From NCBI RefSeq assembly GCF_012927185.1, contig NZ_JABBGB010000002.1, forward strand, positions 1,302,001 through 1,366,000: 64,000 nucleotides of DNA. The letters are read 5' to 3'. The notes below the pieces were generated by a model. The model worked only from the letters and a program-made list of their open reading frames with translations. It was not told the origin of the DNA and searched no databases. Below, one piece after another: positions 56,416 to 64,000 of this stretch (within the stretch, counting starts at the first letter, position 1; the number at the start of each line of letters is the position of its first letter). The translations under genes and the position numbers were made by a program. Origin of the DNA: Pseudoflavitalea sp. G-6-1-2. GTDB lineage: Bacteria > Bacteroidota > Bacteroidia > Chitinophagales > Chitinophagaceae.

Positions 56416-57654
56416 ATGGCGATTGCTTCACCCACACAACAAACCAATATCAGCGCAGGCACAGGAAAGAAACTGCTGCTTCCATTTATTCTGGTAACCA
56501 GTCTTTTCTTCCTTTGGGGATTTGCATACGGATTATTGGATGTTCTCAACAAGCATTTTCAAGAGGCATTGAACATCACCAAAATGAGGTCCACTCTATT
56601 ACAGGGAGCCTATTTCGGGGCTTACTTTCTGATGGCTCTACCAGCAGGATGGGTAATGAAAAAGCGGGGATACAAATTTGGGATTATCATGGGACTTTGC
56701 ATGTATGCCTTGGGAGCATTGCTCTTCTACCCTGCTGCTGTAGTAAGAAACTTTGACTGGTTCCTGATCGCATTGTTTATCCTTGCAGCCGGATTGACCT
56801 TTCTTGAAACGGCTGCGAACCCCTATGTTACTGTATTGGGTCCCCCATCAAGCTCTACCTTCAGATTAAATCTTTCACAGTCTTTCAATGGAGTTGGTTC
56901 ATTCTTCGGACCTATAATCGGAGGAAAGCTGTTCTTTAATGAAGGCGGCAACACTGGTGGTGACCTTTCCAATGTGAGTTTTGTTTATCTGGTGATCACA
57001 TTTGTGGTGCTGGCAATAGCGCTGATGTTTTATCTCACCAAACTTCCTGAAATCAGAGAAGAAGGAGAAACAGCAGGGAACAATTCAGTCCCTGTGAGAA
57101 AACTCTGGTCTTATTCTCATTTCACATGGTCAGTTGTTGCTCAATTCTTCTATGTTGCCGCACAAGTAGGCGTAGGAGCTCTGTTCATCAATTATGCTAC
57201 TCATTACGGAAAAGATATTACGAATGCACAGGCAGCCTATTTACTTAGCATAGCGTTGCTGCTGTTCACCATCGGTAGATTTGTCGGAACTGCACTCATG
57301 AAAAGGATTCCAGCTAATGTATTGCTGACTGTGTATGCTATCATCAATATTTTGCTTTGTGCGGTTATTGTGTATATGCCCGGACAAACGGCGGTGTACG
57401 CATTAATGGTTGTATTCTTCTTTATGTCAATCATGTTCCCTACAATTTTCGCACTGGGAGTAAAAGATCTGGGAGCTCATACCAAAAGGGCATCAGGTTT
57501 TATCATCATGTCAATTGTAGGCGGCGCATTAGTTCCACCTGTGATGGGATTGATTTCAGAGAAATCACTTGCCACCTCTTTTATCGTACCGCTTCTCTGT
57601 TTCGCAGTAGTAGCGTTATTCGGATGGAAAGGATACAAAGTGAAGTCTGTGTAA
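56416..57654 (+). CDS. fucP: FucP-type sugar/proton symporter (MFS)
   Basis: This 412-residue integral membrane protein has about 12 helices and resembles L-fucose permease: LPFILVTSLFFLWGFAYGLL, DVLNKHFQEALNITKMRSTL, GAYFGAYFLMALPAGWVMKK, FLETAANPYVTVLGPPSSST, NLSQSFNGVGSFFGPIIGG and VVAQFFYVAAQVGVGALFIN. It should carry fucose or a related sugar across the inner membrane with protons. The FucP group also holds glucose/galactose carriers, so the sugar is inferred from the mutarotase, SDR and FAH genes around it. Confidence 0.88.
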   Translation: MAIASPTQQTNISAGTGKKLLLPFILVTSLFFLWGFAYGLLDVLNKHFQEALNITKMRSTLLQGAYFGAYFLMALPAGWVMKKRGYKFGIIMGLCMYALGALLFYPAAVVRNFDWFLIALFILAAGLTFLETAANPYVTVLGPPSSSTFRLNLSQSFNGVGSFFGPIIGGKLFFNEGGNTGGDLSNVSFVYLVITFVVLAIALMFYLTKLPEIREEGETAGNNSVPVRKLWSYSHFTWSVVAQFFYVAAQVGVGALFINYATHYGKDITNAQAAYLLSIALLLFTIGRFVGTALMKRIPANVLLTVYAIINILLCAVIVYMPGQTAVYALMVVFFFMSIMFPTIFALGVKDLGAHTKRASGFIIMSIVGGALVPPVMGLISEKSLATSFIVPLLCFAVVALFGWKGYKVKSV

Positions 57655-57722
57655 CAAAGGCTACTACATAGCAGTTCAATAACAACATCATACTAATTTC
57701 AGGCTTACATCAAATACATATC

Positions 57723-58487
57723 ATGTTCTCATTACAAAACAAACAGGCAGTAATCACAGGCGGCGGAAGCGGAATCGGAAGAGCAATCGCCACCCTGTTT
57801 GCGAAACAGGGCGCTACTGTGCACATCATCGAACTGAGCGAAGCGAGTGGCGCCGATGCACTGCAAGCCATTACCGACGCAGGTGGAAAAGCATTCGTGC
57901 ATGCCTGCAACGTAACCAGTCAGCAGGAAGTATTGCAGACATTCGAAAAGATCGGACCACATCATATTCTCGTGAACAATGCCGGCATTGCGCATATCGG
58001 CAAAGCCGACAACACACAGGAAGCCGACTTCGACCGTGTAATGAACGTAAACGTGAAAGGCGTGTACAACTGCCTCTACTCCTCCATTCCACAGATAAAA
58101 GCTGCCGGTGGCGGCGTTATCGTTAACATGGCCAGCATCGCTGCATGGGTTGGATTGGCAGATCGTTTTGTGTACTCCACTGCAAAAGGCGCTGTAATGG
58201 CAATGACCCTTTCCGTAGCCAAAGACTATATCAAAGACAATATCCGTTGCAACTCCGTATCGCCTGCAAGAGTGCATACGCCGTTCGTGGACGGATTCCT
58301 CAAAAATAATTACGCGGGTCAGGAAGCAGAGATGTTCGAAAAACTCTCCAAGACCCAGCCCATCGGCCGCATGGCGCATCCCGATGAAATCGCGGCGCTG
58401 GTGCTGTATCTCGTGAGCGATGAAGCAGGATTCATCACCGGTTGCGATTATCCTATCGACGGTGGTTTCATTAAACTGAACAACTGA
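57723..58487 (+). CDS. SDR oxidoreductase, probable 2-keto-3-deoxy-L-fuconate dehydrogenase
   Basis: This 254-residue SDR has TGGGSGIGRAIATLF, an Asp/Glu after beta-2 (HIIELSEA) that favours NAD, NNAGIAH, a Ser in VNMASIAAW, and the intact Tyr-Lys pair YSTAK. In the non-phosphorylative deoxysugar route a dehydrogenase of this kind oxidises 2-keto-3-deoxy-L-fuconate at C4 to the 2,4-diketo acid cleaved by the FAH-family enzyme encoded at 61.2 kb. Position between transporter and LutABC fits. The same role in L-rhamnose catabolism is possible. Its stop overlaps the next start as TGATG. Confidence 0.8.
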   Translation: MFSLQNKQAVITGGGSGIGRAIATLFAKQGATVHIIELSEASGADALQAITDAGGKAFVHACNVTSQQEVLQTFEKIGPHHILVNNAGIAHIGKADNTQEADFDRVMNVNVKGVYNCLYSSIPQIKAAGGGVIVNMASIAAWVGLADRFVYSTAKGAVMAMTLSVAKDYIKDNIRCNSVSPARVHTPFVDGFLKNNYAGQEAEMFEKLSKTQPIGRMAHPDEIAALVLYLVSDEAGFITGCDYPIDGGFIKLNN

Positions 58488-59224
58488 TGCGCGTTGCCCT
58501 ATTTGTTCCCTGTTATGTAGATCAGTTCTATCCCAATGTGGCCATCGCAACCATGCAGCTATTGCAGAATCTGGGAGTGGACGTGGATTTCCCCGAACAG
58601 CAAACCTGTTGCGGGCAACCCATGGCCAACGGAGGATTTGAAGATTATACCGCAGGATGCAACAAGAATTTCATCCGCAGCTTCACTGGTTACGATTATG
58701 TGGTGAGCCCATCCGGCAGCTGTGTGCTGCATGTGAAAGATCATTTACACGATGCATCCAACGAAGCAGCAGCTACCACTGTTCGCACGCGTGTATACGA
58801 GCTTTGCGAATTTCTCACAGACGTGCTGAAAGTAAAACAACTCGATGTATCGTTCCGCGGAAGAGTGGCGCTGCATCAGGGTTGCCACGGACAACGCGGC
58901 TTACAGCTCGGCAGCAGCAGCGAACGCATGCTTCCGTTTTTTTCCAAACCCATGCAATTGCTGCAAATGGTGAAGGATATCGAAATGGTTCCCCTGCTTC
59001 GTGGCGATGAATGCTGCGGATTCGGCGGAACTTTCTGTGTTACGGAAGAAGCAGTATCTGCAGCTATGGGTAATTCAAAGATCAGCGACTACATGCAACA
59101 CAATGCTCAGGTGCTTACCGGTACCGACATGAGTTGCCTCATGCATCAGGAAGGTTTGATCAGAAGACAGCGACTCCCCATCAGGGTTTTGCATATTGCA
59201 GAGATACTTTGCGGCAACAGTTAA
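58487..59224 (+). CDS. lutA: L-lactate utilization protein LutA (Fe-S oxidoreductase subunit)
   Basis: This 245-residue subunit of the LutABC/YkgEFG L-lactate dehydrogenase complex has two CCG-type cysteine-rich motifs, QQTCCGQPMANGGFEDY and GDECCGFGGTFCVTEE, plus SPSGSCVLHVKDHL and VALHQGCHGQRGL. With LutB and LutC it oxidises L-lactate to pyruvate. It overlaps the SDR stop by one base (TGATG), so translation is probably coupled. Its placement inside a deoxysugar operon, not alone, matters: the predicted pathway makes L-lactate. Confidence 0.93.
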   Translation: MRVALFVPCYVDQFYPNVAIATMQLLQNLGVDVDFPEQQTCCGQPMANGGFEDYTAGCNKNFIRSFTGYDYVVSPSGSCVLHVKDHLHDASNEAAATTVRTRVYELCEFLTDVLKVKQLDVSFRGRVALHQGCHGQRGLQLGSSSERMLPFFSKPMQLLQMVKDIEMVPLLRGDECCGFGGTFCVTEEAVSAAMGNSKISDYMQHNAQVLTGTDMSCLMHQEGLIRRQRLPIRVLHIAEILCGNS

Positions 59225-59235
59225 GATTTAGCAGC

Positions 59236-60621
59236 ATGTCATTCACTCATACATCACATCCCAAAGCAGCGGCAGAATTTGTGCAGAACACCAACCGGAT
59301 GAACTGGCACGATGAAGCCCTCTGGTTCATCAGAACCAAGCGGGATCGCATTGCTCAGACAGTTCCCGACTGGGAATTGCTTCGCCAGCAGGCTTCTGAG
59401 ATCAAAGCACATACGCTCTCGAAACTAGATACCTACCTGCAGCAATTCGAAGAAAATGCCATTGCCAACGGCGTTACCGTACACTGGGCAGCCGATGCCG
59501 CAGAGCACAACGCCATTGTATTGAAGCTGCTGCAAAAAGTGGGCGCTACAAAAATTGTGAAAAGCAAGAGCATGCTCACAGAAGAATGCCACCTCAATCC
59601 CTTTCTCGAAAAGCAGGGCATTGAAGTGGTGGATACCGATCTCGGTGAACGCATTGTTCAACTGAGGAACGAACCACCGAGCCATATTGTTCTTCCTGCC
59701 ATCCATATTAAAAAAGAAGAAGTGGGTCAGTTGTTCCATGAACACCTCGGAACAAAAAAAGGATCTGCAGATCCGCAATACCTCACCAATGCTGCGCGCG
59801 AACACCTGCGTCAGAAATTTCTGGCAGCCGATGCCGCCATCACCGGCGTTAATTTCGCTGTCGCAGAGACGGGTGGTTTTGTGGTGTGTACCAACGAAGG
59901 CAATGCAGACCTCGGCGCACATCTGGCCAAACTGCATATCGCCTGCATGGGCATCGAGAAAGTGATTCCGCAGACAAAGGATCTCGGAGTTTTTCTGCGA
60001 TTGCTGGCACGCAGTGCAACGGGACAGGCCATCACCACTTATTCCAGTCATTTTGTAAAACCCGCGCCGGGCGCAGAAATGCACATAGTGATCGTAGACA
60101 ACGGTCGCAGTACACAGCTCGGCAGAGAAGACTTTCGCAATTCGCTGAAGTGCATCCGATGCGGTGCGTGCATGAATACCTGTCCGGTTTACCGCCGAAG
60201 CGGCGGACATAGCTACCACAATGCCGTTGCCGGTCCCATCGGTGCGATACTCGCTCCGAATATCGACATGAAAGAATACGCCGATCTTCCCTTCGCATCT
60301 ACGCTCTGCGGCAGTTGCACAGATGTATGTCCGGTGAAGATCGATATCCATAATCAGCTCTACAAATGGCGTCAGGTGCTCACGCGCGAAGGCCATGCAC
60401 CGGCAGCCAAGAAAGCGGGAATGAAGATGATGGCTTCCGTACTGGCCAGTCCGAAAAAATTTTCGTTCTCCGGAAAGATGGCCCGCAGAATGCTTCGCTG
60501 GTTCCCCAAACTCGCCGTGAACGGCACACTCAATCCATGGGGCCGTCAGCGCGAGCTTCCTAAGGTACCCGATCAGAGTTTCAGAGAATGGTACAAACAA
60601 CATAAAAAAGAAACGAAGTGA
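59236..60621 (+). CDS. lutB: L-lactate utilization iron-sulfur protein LutB
   Basis: This 461-residue subunit has two [4Fe-4S] ferredoxin motifs, CIRCGACMNTCPVYRRSGG and CGSCTDVCPVKIDIHNQLYK. The large N-terminal LUD domain precedes them (KVGATKIVKSKSMLTEE, FAVAETGGFVVCTNEGN, KVIPQTKDLGVFLRLLARSA). ATG 59236 was chosen because the longer frame overlaps lutA and the chosen start gives the typical N-terminus. The stop overlaps lutC by 4 nt (GTGA). Confidence 0.95.
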   Translation: MSFTHTSHPKAAAEFVQNTNRMNWHDEALWFIRTKRDRIAQTVPDWELLRQQASEIKAHTLSKLDTYLQQFEENAIANGVTVHWAADAAEHNAIVLKLLQKVGATKIVKSKSMLTEECHLNPFLEKQGIEVVDTDLGERIVQLRNEPPSHIVLPAIHIKKEEVGQLFHEHLGTKKGSADPQYLTNAAREHLRQKFLAADAAITGVNFAVAETGGFVVCTNEGNADLGAHLAKLHIACMGIEKVIPQTKDLGVFLRLLARSATGQAITTYSSHFVKPAPGAEMHIVIVDNGRSTQLGREDFRNSLKCIRCGACMNTCPVYRRSGGHSYHNAVAGPIGAILAPNIDMKEYADLPFASTLCGSCTDVCPVKIDIHNQLYKWRQVLTREGHAPAAKKAGMKMMASVLASPKKFSFSGKMARRMLRWFPKLAVNGTLNPWGRQRELPKVPDQSFREWYKQHKKETK

Positions 60622-61181
60622 GCAGGCAATCCATACTCGAAGCTATCCGTAAGAATAAGCCCGAAACCATTGCGGCGCCTGCGCCCTATAGTTCGGTTAA
60701 ATCTGATACAGATACCATCACTGCATTCAGAACATCCGTTGAAAGAGCGGGAGGAACAGTGCAGCAGTTAAGCAGCAGGAACGAGATCGCAGCAGCAGTG
60801 CAGCAACATTATCCGCAGGCCAGTATCGTTGCAGACTTTGTGCATCATCCCAGCAACAGCCATCAGAATCTGTTGCACGATGCTGCCAGTATCGAAGTAA
60901 CGGTCCTCGAAGGACAACTCGGTGTAGCCGAGAACGGCGCCATCTTTCTGCACGAATCGGATTGTGTGAACAGGGCGCTGCCTTTCATCACACATAATCT
61001 TGTACTGGTGCTGGACAAAAGCAAACTGGTACATGATATGCACGATGCATATGCCACCATCGATACCATGAAAGAAGGATTCGGTGTATTTATTGCCGGT
61101 CCGTCAAAAACTGCCGATATTGAGCAGTCGCTCGTAATCGGCGCACACGGCGCAAAGAGCCTGCTGGTATTGCTGGCATAA
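60618..61181 (+). CDS. lutC: L-lactate utilization protein LutC
   Basis: This 187-residue LUD-domain protein starts with GTG inside the lutB stop (GTGA overlap). Segments: SRQSILEAIRKNKPE, EVTVLEGQLGVAENGAIFL, RALPFITHNLVLVLDKSKLV and the C-terminal VFIAGPSKTADIEQSLVIGA HGA loop typical of LutC/YkgG. It completes the complex with lutA and lutB. It is the last of the three coupled lut genes; the FAH gene follows 33 nt later in the same operon. Confidence 0.93.
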   Translation: MSRQSILEAIRKNKPETIAAPAPYSSVKSDTDTITAFRTSVERAGGTVQQLSSRNEIAAAVQQHYPQASIVADFVHHPSNSHQNLLHDAASIEVTVLEGQLGVAENGAIFLHESDCVNRALPFITHNLVLVLDKSKLVHDMHDAYATIDTMKEGFGVFIAGPSKTADIEQSLVIGAHGAKSLLVLLA

Positions 61182-61214
61182 CAAATACGTAAACATTCTC
61201 AAAAAATAATCTAC

Positions 61215-62069
61215 ATGAAACTGATCAGATTCGGAGAGCCAGGCAAAGAAAAACCGGGCGTTGTGATCAACAATAAACGTTATGATGTAAGCCATCTGGT
61301 GAAAGAATTCGACGAAGATTTCTTTGCAGGCAACGGCATTCAGTTGTTGCAGGATGCATTGAGCAAAAACCCAACACTCACAGAAGTGGCGGACAATATC
61401 CGCTGGGGATGCCCTGTGCACAGGCCTTCCAAGATCGTATGCATTGGTCTCAACTATGCAGACCACGCCAGAGAAAGCAATATGGAGCCTCCCAAGGAGC
61501 CGGTAGTATTCTTCAAATCTACCAGCGCAATCGTTGGCCCGAATGATCCGCTGGTGATTCCACGCAACAGCACCAAAACCGACTGGGAAGTAGAACTCGG
61601 TGTAGTGATCGGAAAGAAAGCCAGCTATGTGGAAGAAGCCGACGCACTCGACCATGTGGCCGGATACTGTCTCCACAACGATTACAGCGAACGCGCATTC
61701 CAGCTCGAAAGAGGTGGACAATGGGTGAAAGGCAAAAGCTGCGACACCTTCGCTCCTATCGGACCATGGATCGCTACCAAAGACGAAGTGGCCGACGTGC
61801 ACAATCTTCGTTTGTGGCTCTCCGTGAATGGAAAGATGATGCAGGACGGCAACACCAGCAACCTCATTTTCAACATCCCATTCCTGATACATTATCTCAG
61901 CCAGTTCATGACCCTCATGCCCGGAGATGTGATCTCCACAGGAACCCCTGCAGGCGTAGGTCTCGGCCAGAAGCCGGAACCATGGTACATCAAGCCGGGT
62001 GATGTAATGGAACTGGGCATCGACGGACTCGGCACCAGCACTCAGACCGCACAGGCATGGAAACCATAA
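61215..62069 (+). CDS. FAH-family hydrolase, probable 2,4-diketo-3-deoxy-L-fuconate hydrolase
   Basis: This 284-residue fumarylacetoacetate-hydrolase-fold enzyme has an N-terminal small domain (KLIRFGEPGKEKPGVVINNK) and the catalytic domain with KIVCIGLNYADHARESNM. The metal-binding acidic residues are in DWEVELGVVIGKKA, then YCLHNDYSERAFQLERGGQW, KSCDTFAPIGPWI and GDVISTGTPAGVGLG. In this pathway it should hydrolyse a 2,4-diketo-3-deoxy sugar acid to pyruvate and L-lactate, which LutABC then uses. An L-rhamnonate-derived substrate is the alternative. Confidence 0.85.
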   Translation: MKLIRFGEPGKEKPGVVINNKRYDVSHLVKEFDEDFFAGNGIQLLQDALSKNPTLTEVADNIRWGCPVHRPSKIVCIGLNYADHARESNMEPPKEPVVFFKSTSAIVGPNDPLVIPRNSTKTDWEVELGVVIGKKASYVEEADALDHVAGYCLHNDYSERAFQLERGGQWVKGKSCDTFAPIGPWIATKDEVADVHNLRLWLSVNGKMMQDGNTSNLIFNIPFLIHYLSQFMTLMPGDVISTGTPAGVGLGQKPEPWYIKPGDVMELGIDGLGTSTQTAQAWKP

Positions 62070-62102
62070 GTCAGCTATTCTTTATTCAAAAATTGTTACG
62101 CT

Positions 62103-62882
62103 ATGGATCTCCAGTTGCAAAATAAAGTGATCCCCGTTACAGGGGGCGCCAAAGGAATCGGTGAAGGCATTGCGCTTGTACTTGCAAAAGAAGGCGCTAT
62201 TCCTGTGATCATCGGAAGAAAAGCTGCCGATAACCTGAAAGTGGTGCAGGCCATCGAAGCCGAAGGAGGAAAAGCATGGCAGGTGGAAGCGGAACTCACC
62301 GATCCTGCATCGAGCGAAGCCGCCATCAAAGCCATCCTCGAAAAATTCGGCCGCATAGACGGACTGGTGAACAATGCCGGAGTGAACGATGGTGTAAACC
62401 TCGAACACGGCAGCTACGAAGCATTCATGGCTTCTCTTCACAAGAATTTAGTGCATTATTATCTTATGGCGCACTACGCATTGCCGGCACTGAAAGCCAG
62501 CAAGGGCGCCATTGTGAATATTAGTTCGAAGACAGCGGAAACCGGACAGGGCGGCACTTCTGCCTATGCAGCCTCCAACGGTGGCCGCAACGCGCTCACG
62601 CGCGAGTGGGCAGTAGAATTGCTGCCATATGGCATCCGTGTGAACGCCATTGTAGTAGCCGAATGTTATACGCCGCTCTACGAAACCTGGATCAAAAGCC
62701 TGCCCAATCCCGAAGAAAAACTGGCCAGCATTGTGCAGAAGATCCCGCTGGGCAATCGCATGACAACGGCCGAAGAGATCGCCAACACCACCGCATTCCT
62801 GTTATCGGAACGCAGCAGCCATACCACCGGCCAGCTGATTCATGTGGATGGCGGTTATGTGCATCTCGACAGATCACTCTGA
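62103..62882 (+). CDS. SDR oxidoreductase, probable L-fucose dehydrogenase, with Asn replacing the YxxxK lysine
   Basis: This 259-residue SDR has TGGAKGIGEGIALVL, NNAGVNDG and a Ser in VNISSKTAE. Its active-site motif reads YAASN: Tyr155 is present but the expected Lys159 is Asn (codon AAC at 62577-62579). The following GGRNALTREWAVELLPYGI and HVDGGYVHLD are well conserved SDR elements, so the gene is not decayed. By position it would oxidise L-fucose (or L-rhamnose) to the lactone, the first step of the pathway. Altered catalysis or loss of dehydrogenase activity must be considered. Confidence 0.78.
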   Translation: MDLQLQNKVIPVTGGAKGIGEGIALVLAKEGAIPVIIGRKAADNLKVVQAIEAEGGKAWQVEAELTDPASSEAAIKAILEKFGRIDGLVNNAGVNDGVNLEHGSYEAFMASLHKNLVHYYLMAHYALPALKASKGAIVNISSKTAETGQGGTSAYAASNGGRNALTREWAVELLPYGIRVNAIVVAECYTPLYETWIKSLPNPEEKLASIVQKIPLGNRMTTAEEIANTTAFLLSERSSHTTGQLIHVDGGYVHLDRSL

Positions 62883-62941
62883 TGAGCATGCTGCAATGAA
62901 GCCACAATGATGGTATCTTGCGCTGAATAAAACTGAATGGT

Positions 62942-63991
62942 ATGCAAATGATCCGCACAGCAATCTGTTCTTTCGGAATGAGTGGAAAGGTTTTCCATGC
63001 TCCTTTCATCGACCTGCATCCGGGCTTTCAGCTCTATGCAGTATGGGAAAGAAGCAAAAAAGCCGCAGCAGCAATCTATCCCAACATCATCAGTTACGAC
63101 AGCTATGAAGCCATGCTGGCAGACAGCAACATCGATCTGGTGGTAGTGAACACGCCGAATGTAACGCATTACGAACATGCTAAACAGGCACTGCTGGCTG
63201 GCAAGCATGTGGTAGTGGAAAAACCATTCACAGCAACAGTAGCCGAGGCTTTCGAGCTGGAGCAACTGGCCGACAAACAGGACAGGATCATTTCTGTTTA
63301 TCACAACCGCCGGTTCGACAGCGGATTCAAAACATTGCAACGCATCATCGAAAGTGGTGTACTGGGCGAGATCAAGGAAGCAGAGTTCCATTTCGACAGA
63401 TACAACCTCAATATCAGTCCCAAGTTGCACAAAGAAACCGCTGTGAAAGGAACGGGTATCGTGTACGATCTCGGATCGCATATCATCGATCAGGCCTTAA
63501 CGTTATTCGGAATGCCGGAAGCAGTATTTGGCGATATTCAGATACAACGCAGCATTTCGCAGGTAGACGATTACTTTGAGATACTGCTCTTCTACCCTCA
63601 TATGCGTGTGCGGCTCAAAGGTGGTTATCTTATTGTTGAACCTGTGCCTGCGCATGTATTGCATGGCACCAAAGGATCTTTCCTGAAATCACATGCCGAT
63701 GTGCAGGAGGCTATGCTGATTGCGGGTCACAAGCCCGAAGGCAGCGACTGGGGTACCGAACCGGCATCAGCAAAGGGTTTGCTCGTGCTCATGGAAAACG
63801 GACAACCGAAGAAAGAGCTTGTGCCTTCCGAACAGGGCAATTACATGGAATTCTATGATGGCCTGTACAATGCCATCAGCTCAAATATTTACGACGGACA
63901 TTTTGTGCCTGCCGGCGACGGCGCCAATGTGATCCGCATCATTGAAGCGGCCTACCAGAGCCGCGACGAAAAAAAGATCGTAGAACTATAA
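62942..63991 (+). CDS. Gfo/Idh/MocA-family oxidoreductase
   Basis: This 349-residue cytoplasmic NAD(P)-dependent enzyme has a Rossmann domain at about 1-120 (RTAICSFGMSGKVFHAPFID, VVNTPNVTHYEHAKQALLAG, KHVVVEKPF with the Lys-Pro of the family). The alpha/beta substrate domain follows (VYHNRRFDSGFKTLQRIIES, GTGIVYDLGSHIIDQALTLF). It resembles YdgJ/YhhX-type members with unknown sugar substrates. It lies 59 nt after the SDR gene. Operon membership is likely but its step in the pathway is not clear. The window ends 9 nt after its stop. Confidence 0.9.
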   Translation: MQMIRTAICSFGMSGKVFHAPFIDLHPGFQLYAVWERSKKAAAAIYPNIISYDSYEAMLADSNIDLVVVNTPNVTHYEHAKQALLAGKHVVVEKPFTATVAEAFELEQLADKQDRIISVYHNRRFDSGFKTLQRIIESGVLGEIKEAEFHFDRYNLNISPKLHKETAVKGTGIVYDLGSHIIDQALTLFGMPEAVFGDIQIQRSISQVDDYFEILLFYPHMRVRLKGGYLIVEPVPAHVLHGTKGSFLKSHADVQEAMLIAGHKPEGSDWGTEPASAKGLLVLMENGQPKKELVPSEQGNYMEFYDGLYNAISSNIYDGHFVPAGDGANVIRIIEAAYQSRDEKKIVEL

Positions 63992-64000
63992 ACAAGCAGC

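Noticed and set aside
59425-60603. 392-codon minus-strand frame opposite lutB
   Set aside because: Antisense shadow of lutB, which has clear ferredoxin motifs in the plus frame.
1-64000. Mobile element, prophage or CRISPR in the window
   Set aside because: No transposase, integrase, phage gene, direct-repeat array or tRNA-bordered island was found on either strand; composition looks even throughout.

Overview
The window looks like a chromosomal segment of a plant-polysaccharide-degrading Bacteroidota, most likely a member of the Chitinophagaceae. The evidence is two SusC-type receptors and one SusD, FecI/FecR-style regulation, a glucosamine-6-phosphate deaminase fused to a PIG-L/LmbE domain, TAnnTTTG promoter boxes, and many secreted glycoside hydrolases. 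No species can be named from sequence alone. No rRNA, tRNA, CRISPR array, insertion sequence or prophage was seen.

Layout. (1) 1-5.2 kb: a SusC-type receptor with an N-terminal STN signalling domain (cut by the left edge), its FecR anti-sigma factor and a divergent ECF sigma factor. (2) 5.3-7.3 kb: NagB-LmbE fusion. (3) 7.4-13.8 kb, minus strand: small Cys/His membrane protein, ABC ATPase, siderophore-type TonB receptor and two ABC-2 permeases, a probable metal or metallophore system. (4) 14-15.2 kb: divergent SDR and HxlR regulator. (5) 15.2-18.1 kb, minus: altronate dehydratase (uxaA) and mannonate dehydratase (uxuA). (6) 18.8-26.3 kb, plus: AraC regulator, GH36, a beta-propeller protein, GH3 and an Old Yellow Enzyme. 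(7) 26.4-31.4 kb: a six-hairpin glycosidase-like protein divergent from a beta-helix protein plus GH105 pair. (8) 31.4-55.7 kb: LacI regulator and a pectin/rhamnogalacturonan-type utilization locus on the minus strand. It is split by a terminator into an enzyme block (GH95-like, GH2, GH95, GH31-alginate-lyase-like fusion, GH29, GH88-acetylesterase fusion) and a block with GH28, SusC, SusD and GH105. (9) 56-64 kb, plus: a deoxysugar operon with mutarotase, FucP-type transporter, two SDRs, an FAH-family hydrolase, LutABC and a Gfo/Idh/MocA oxidoreductase.

How it fits together. The minus-strand locus should bind a decorated pectic glycan at the cell surface and trim it: GH28 on galacturonan, GH88/GH105 on unsaturated uronides, GH29/GH95 on fucose or L-galactose, GH2/GH36/GH31 on galactose-like side chains, and an esterase on acetyl groups. 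Released galacturonate and glucuronate can feed UxaA/UxuA. Released L-fucose (or L-rhamnose) can enter the 56-63 kb operon, whose non-phosphorylative route ends in pyruvate plus L-lactate. LutABC in the same operon would oxidise that lactate to pyruvate. The lactonase and sugar-acid dehydratase of this route are not in the window.

The most unusual signals are regulatory. A near-perfect intrinsic terminator lies inside the signal-peptide codons of the GH3 gene. Three other terminators lie within the 3' coding ends of convergent neighbours. A 12-bp word is shared by two divergent intergenic regions, and palindromes surround the lacI promoter. Two multidomain enzyme fusions (GH31 plus PF05426-like, GH88 plus SGNH esterase) and an SDR whose YxxxK lysine is replaced by Asn also stand out.
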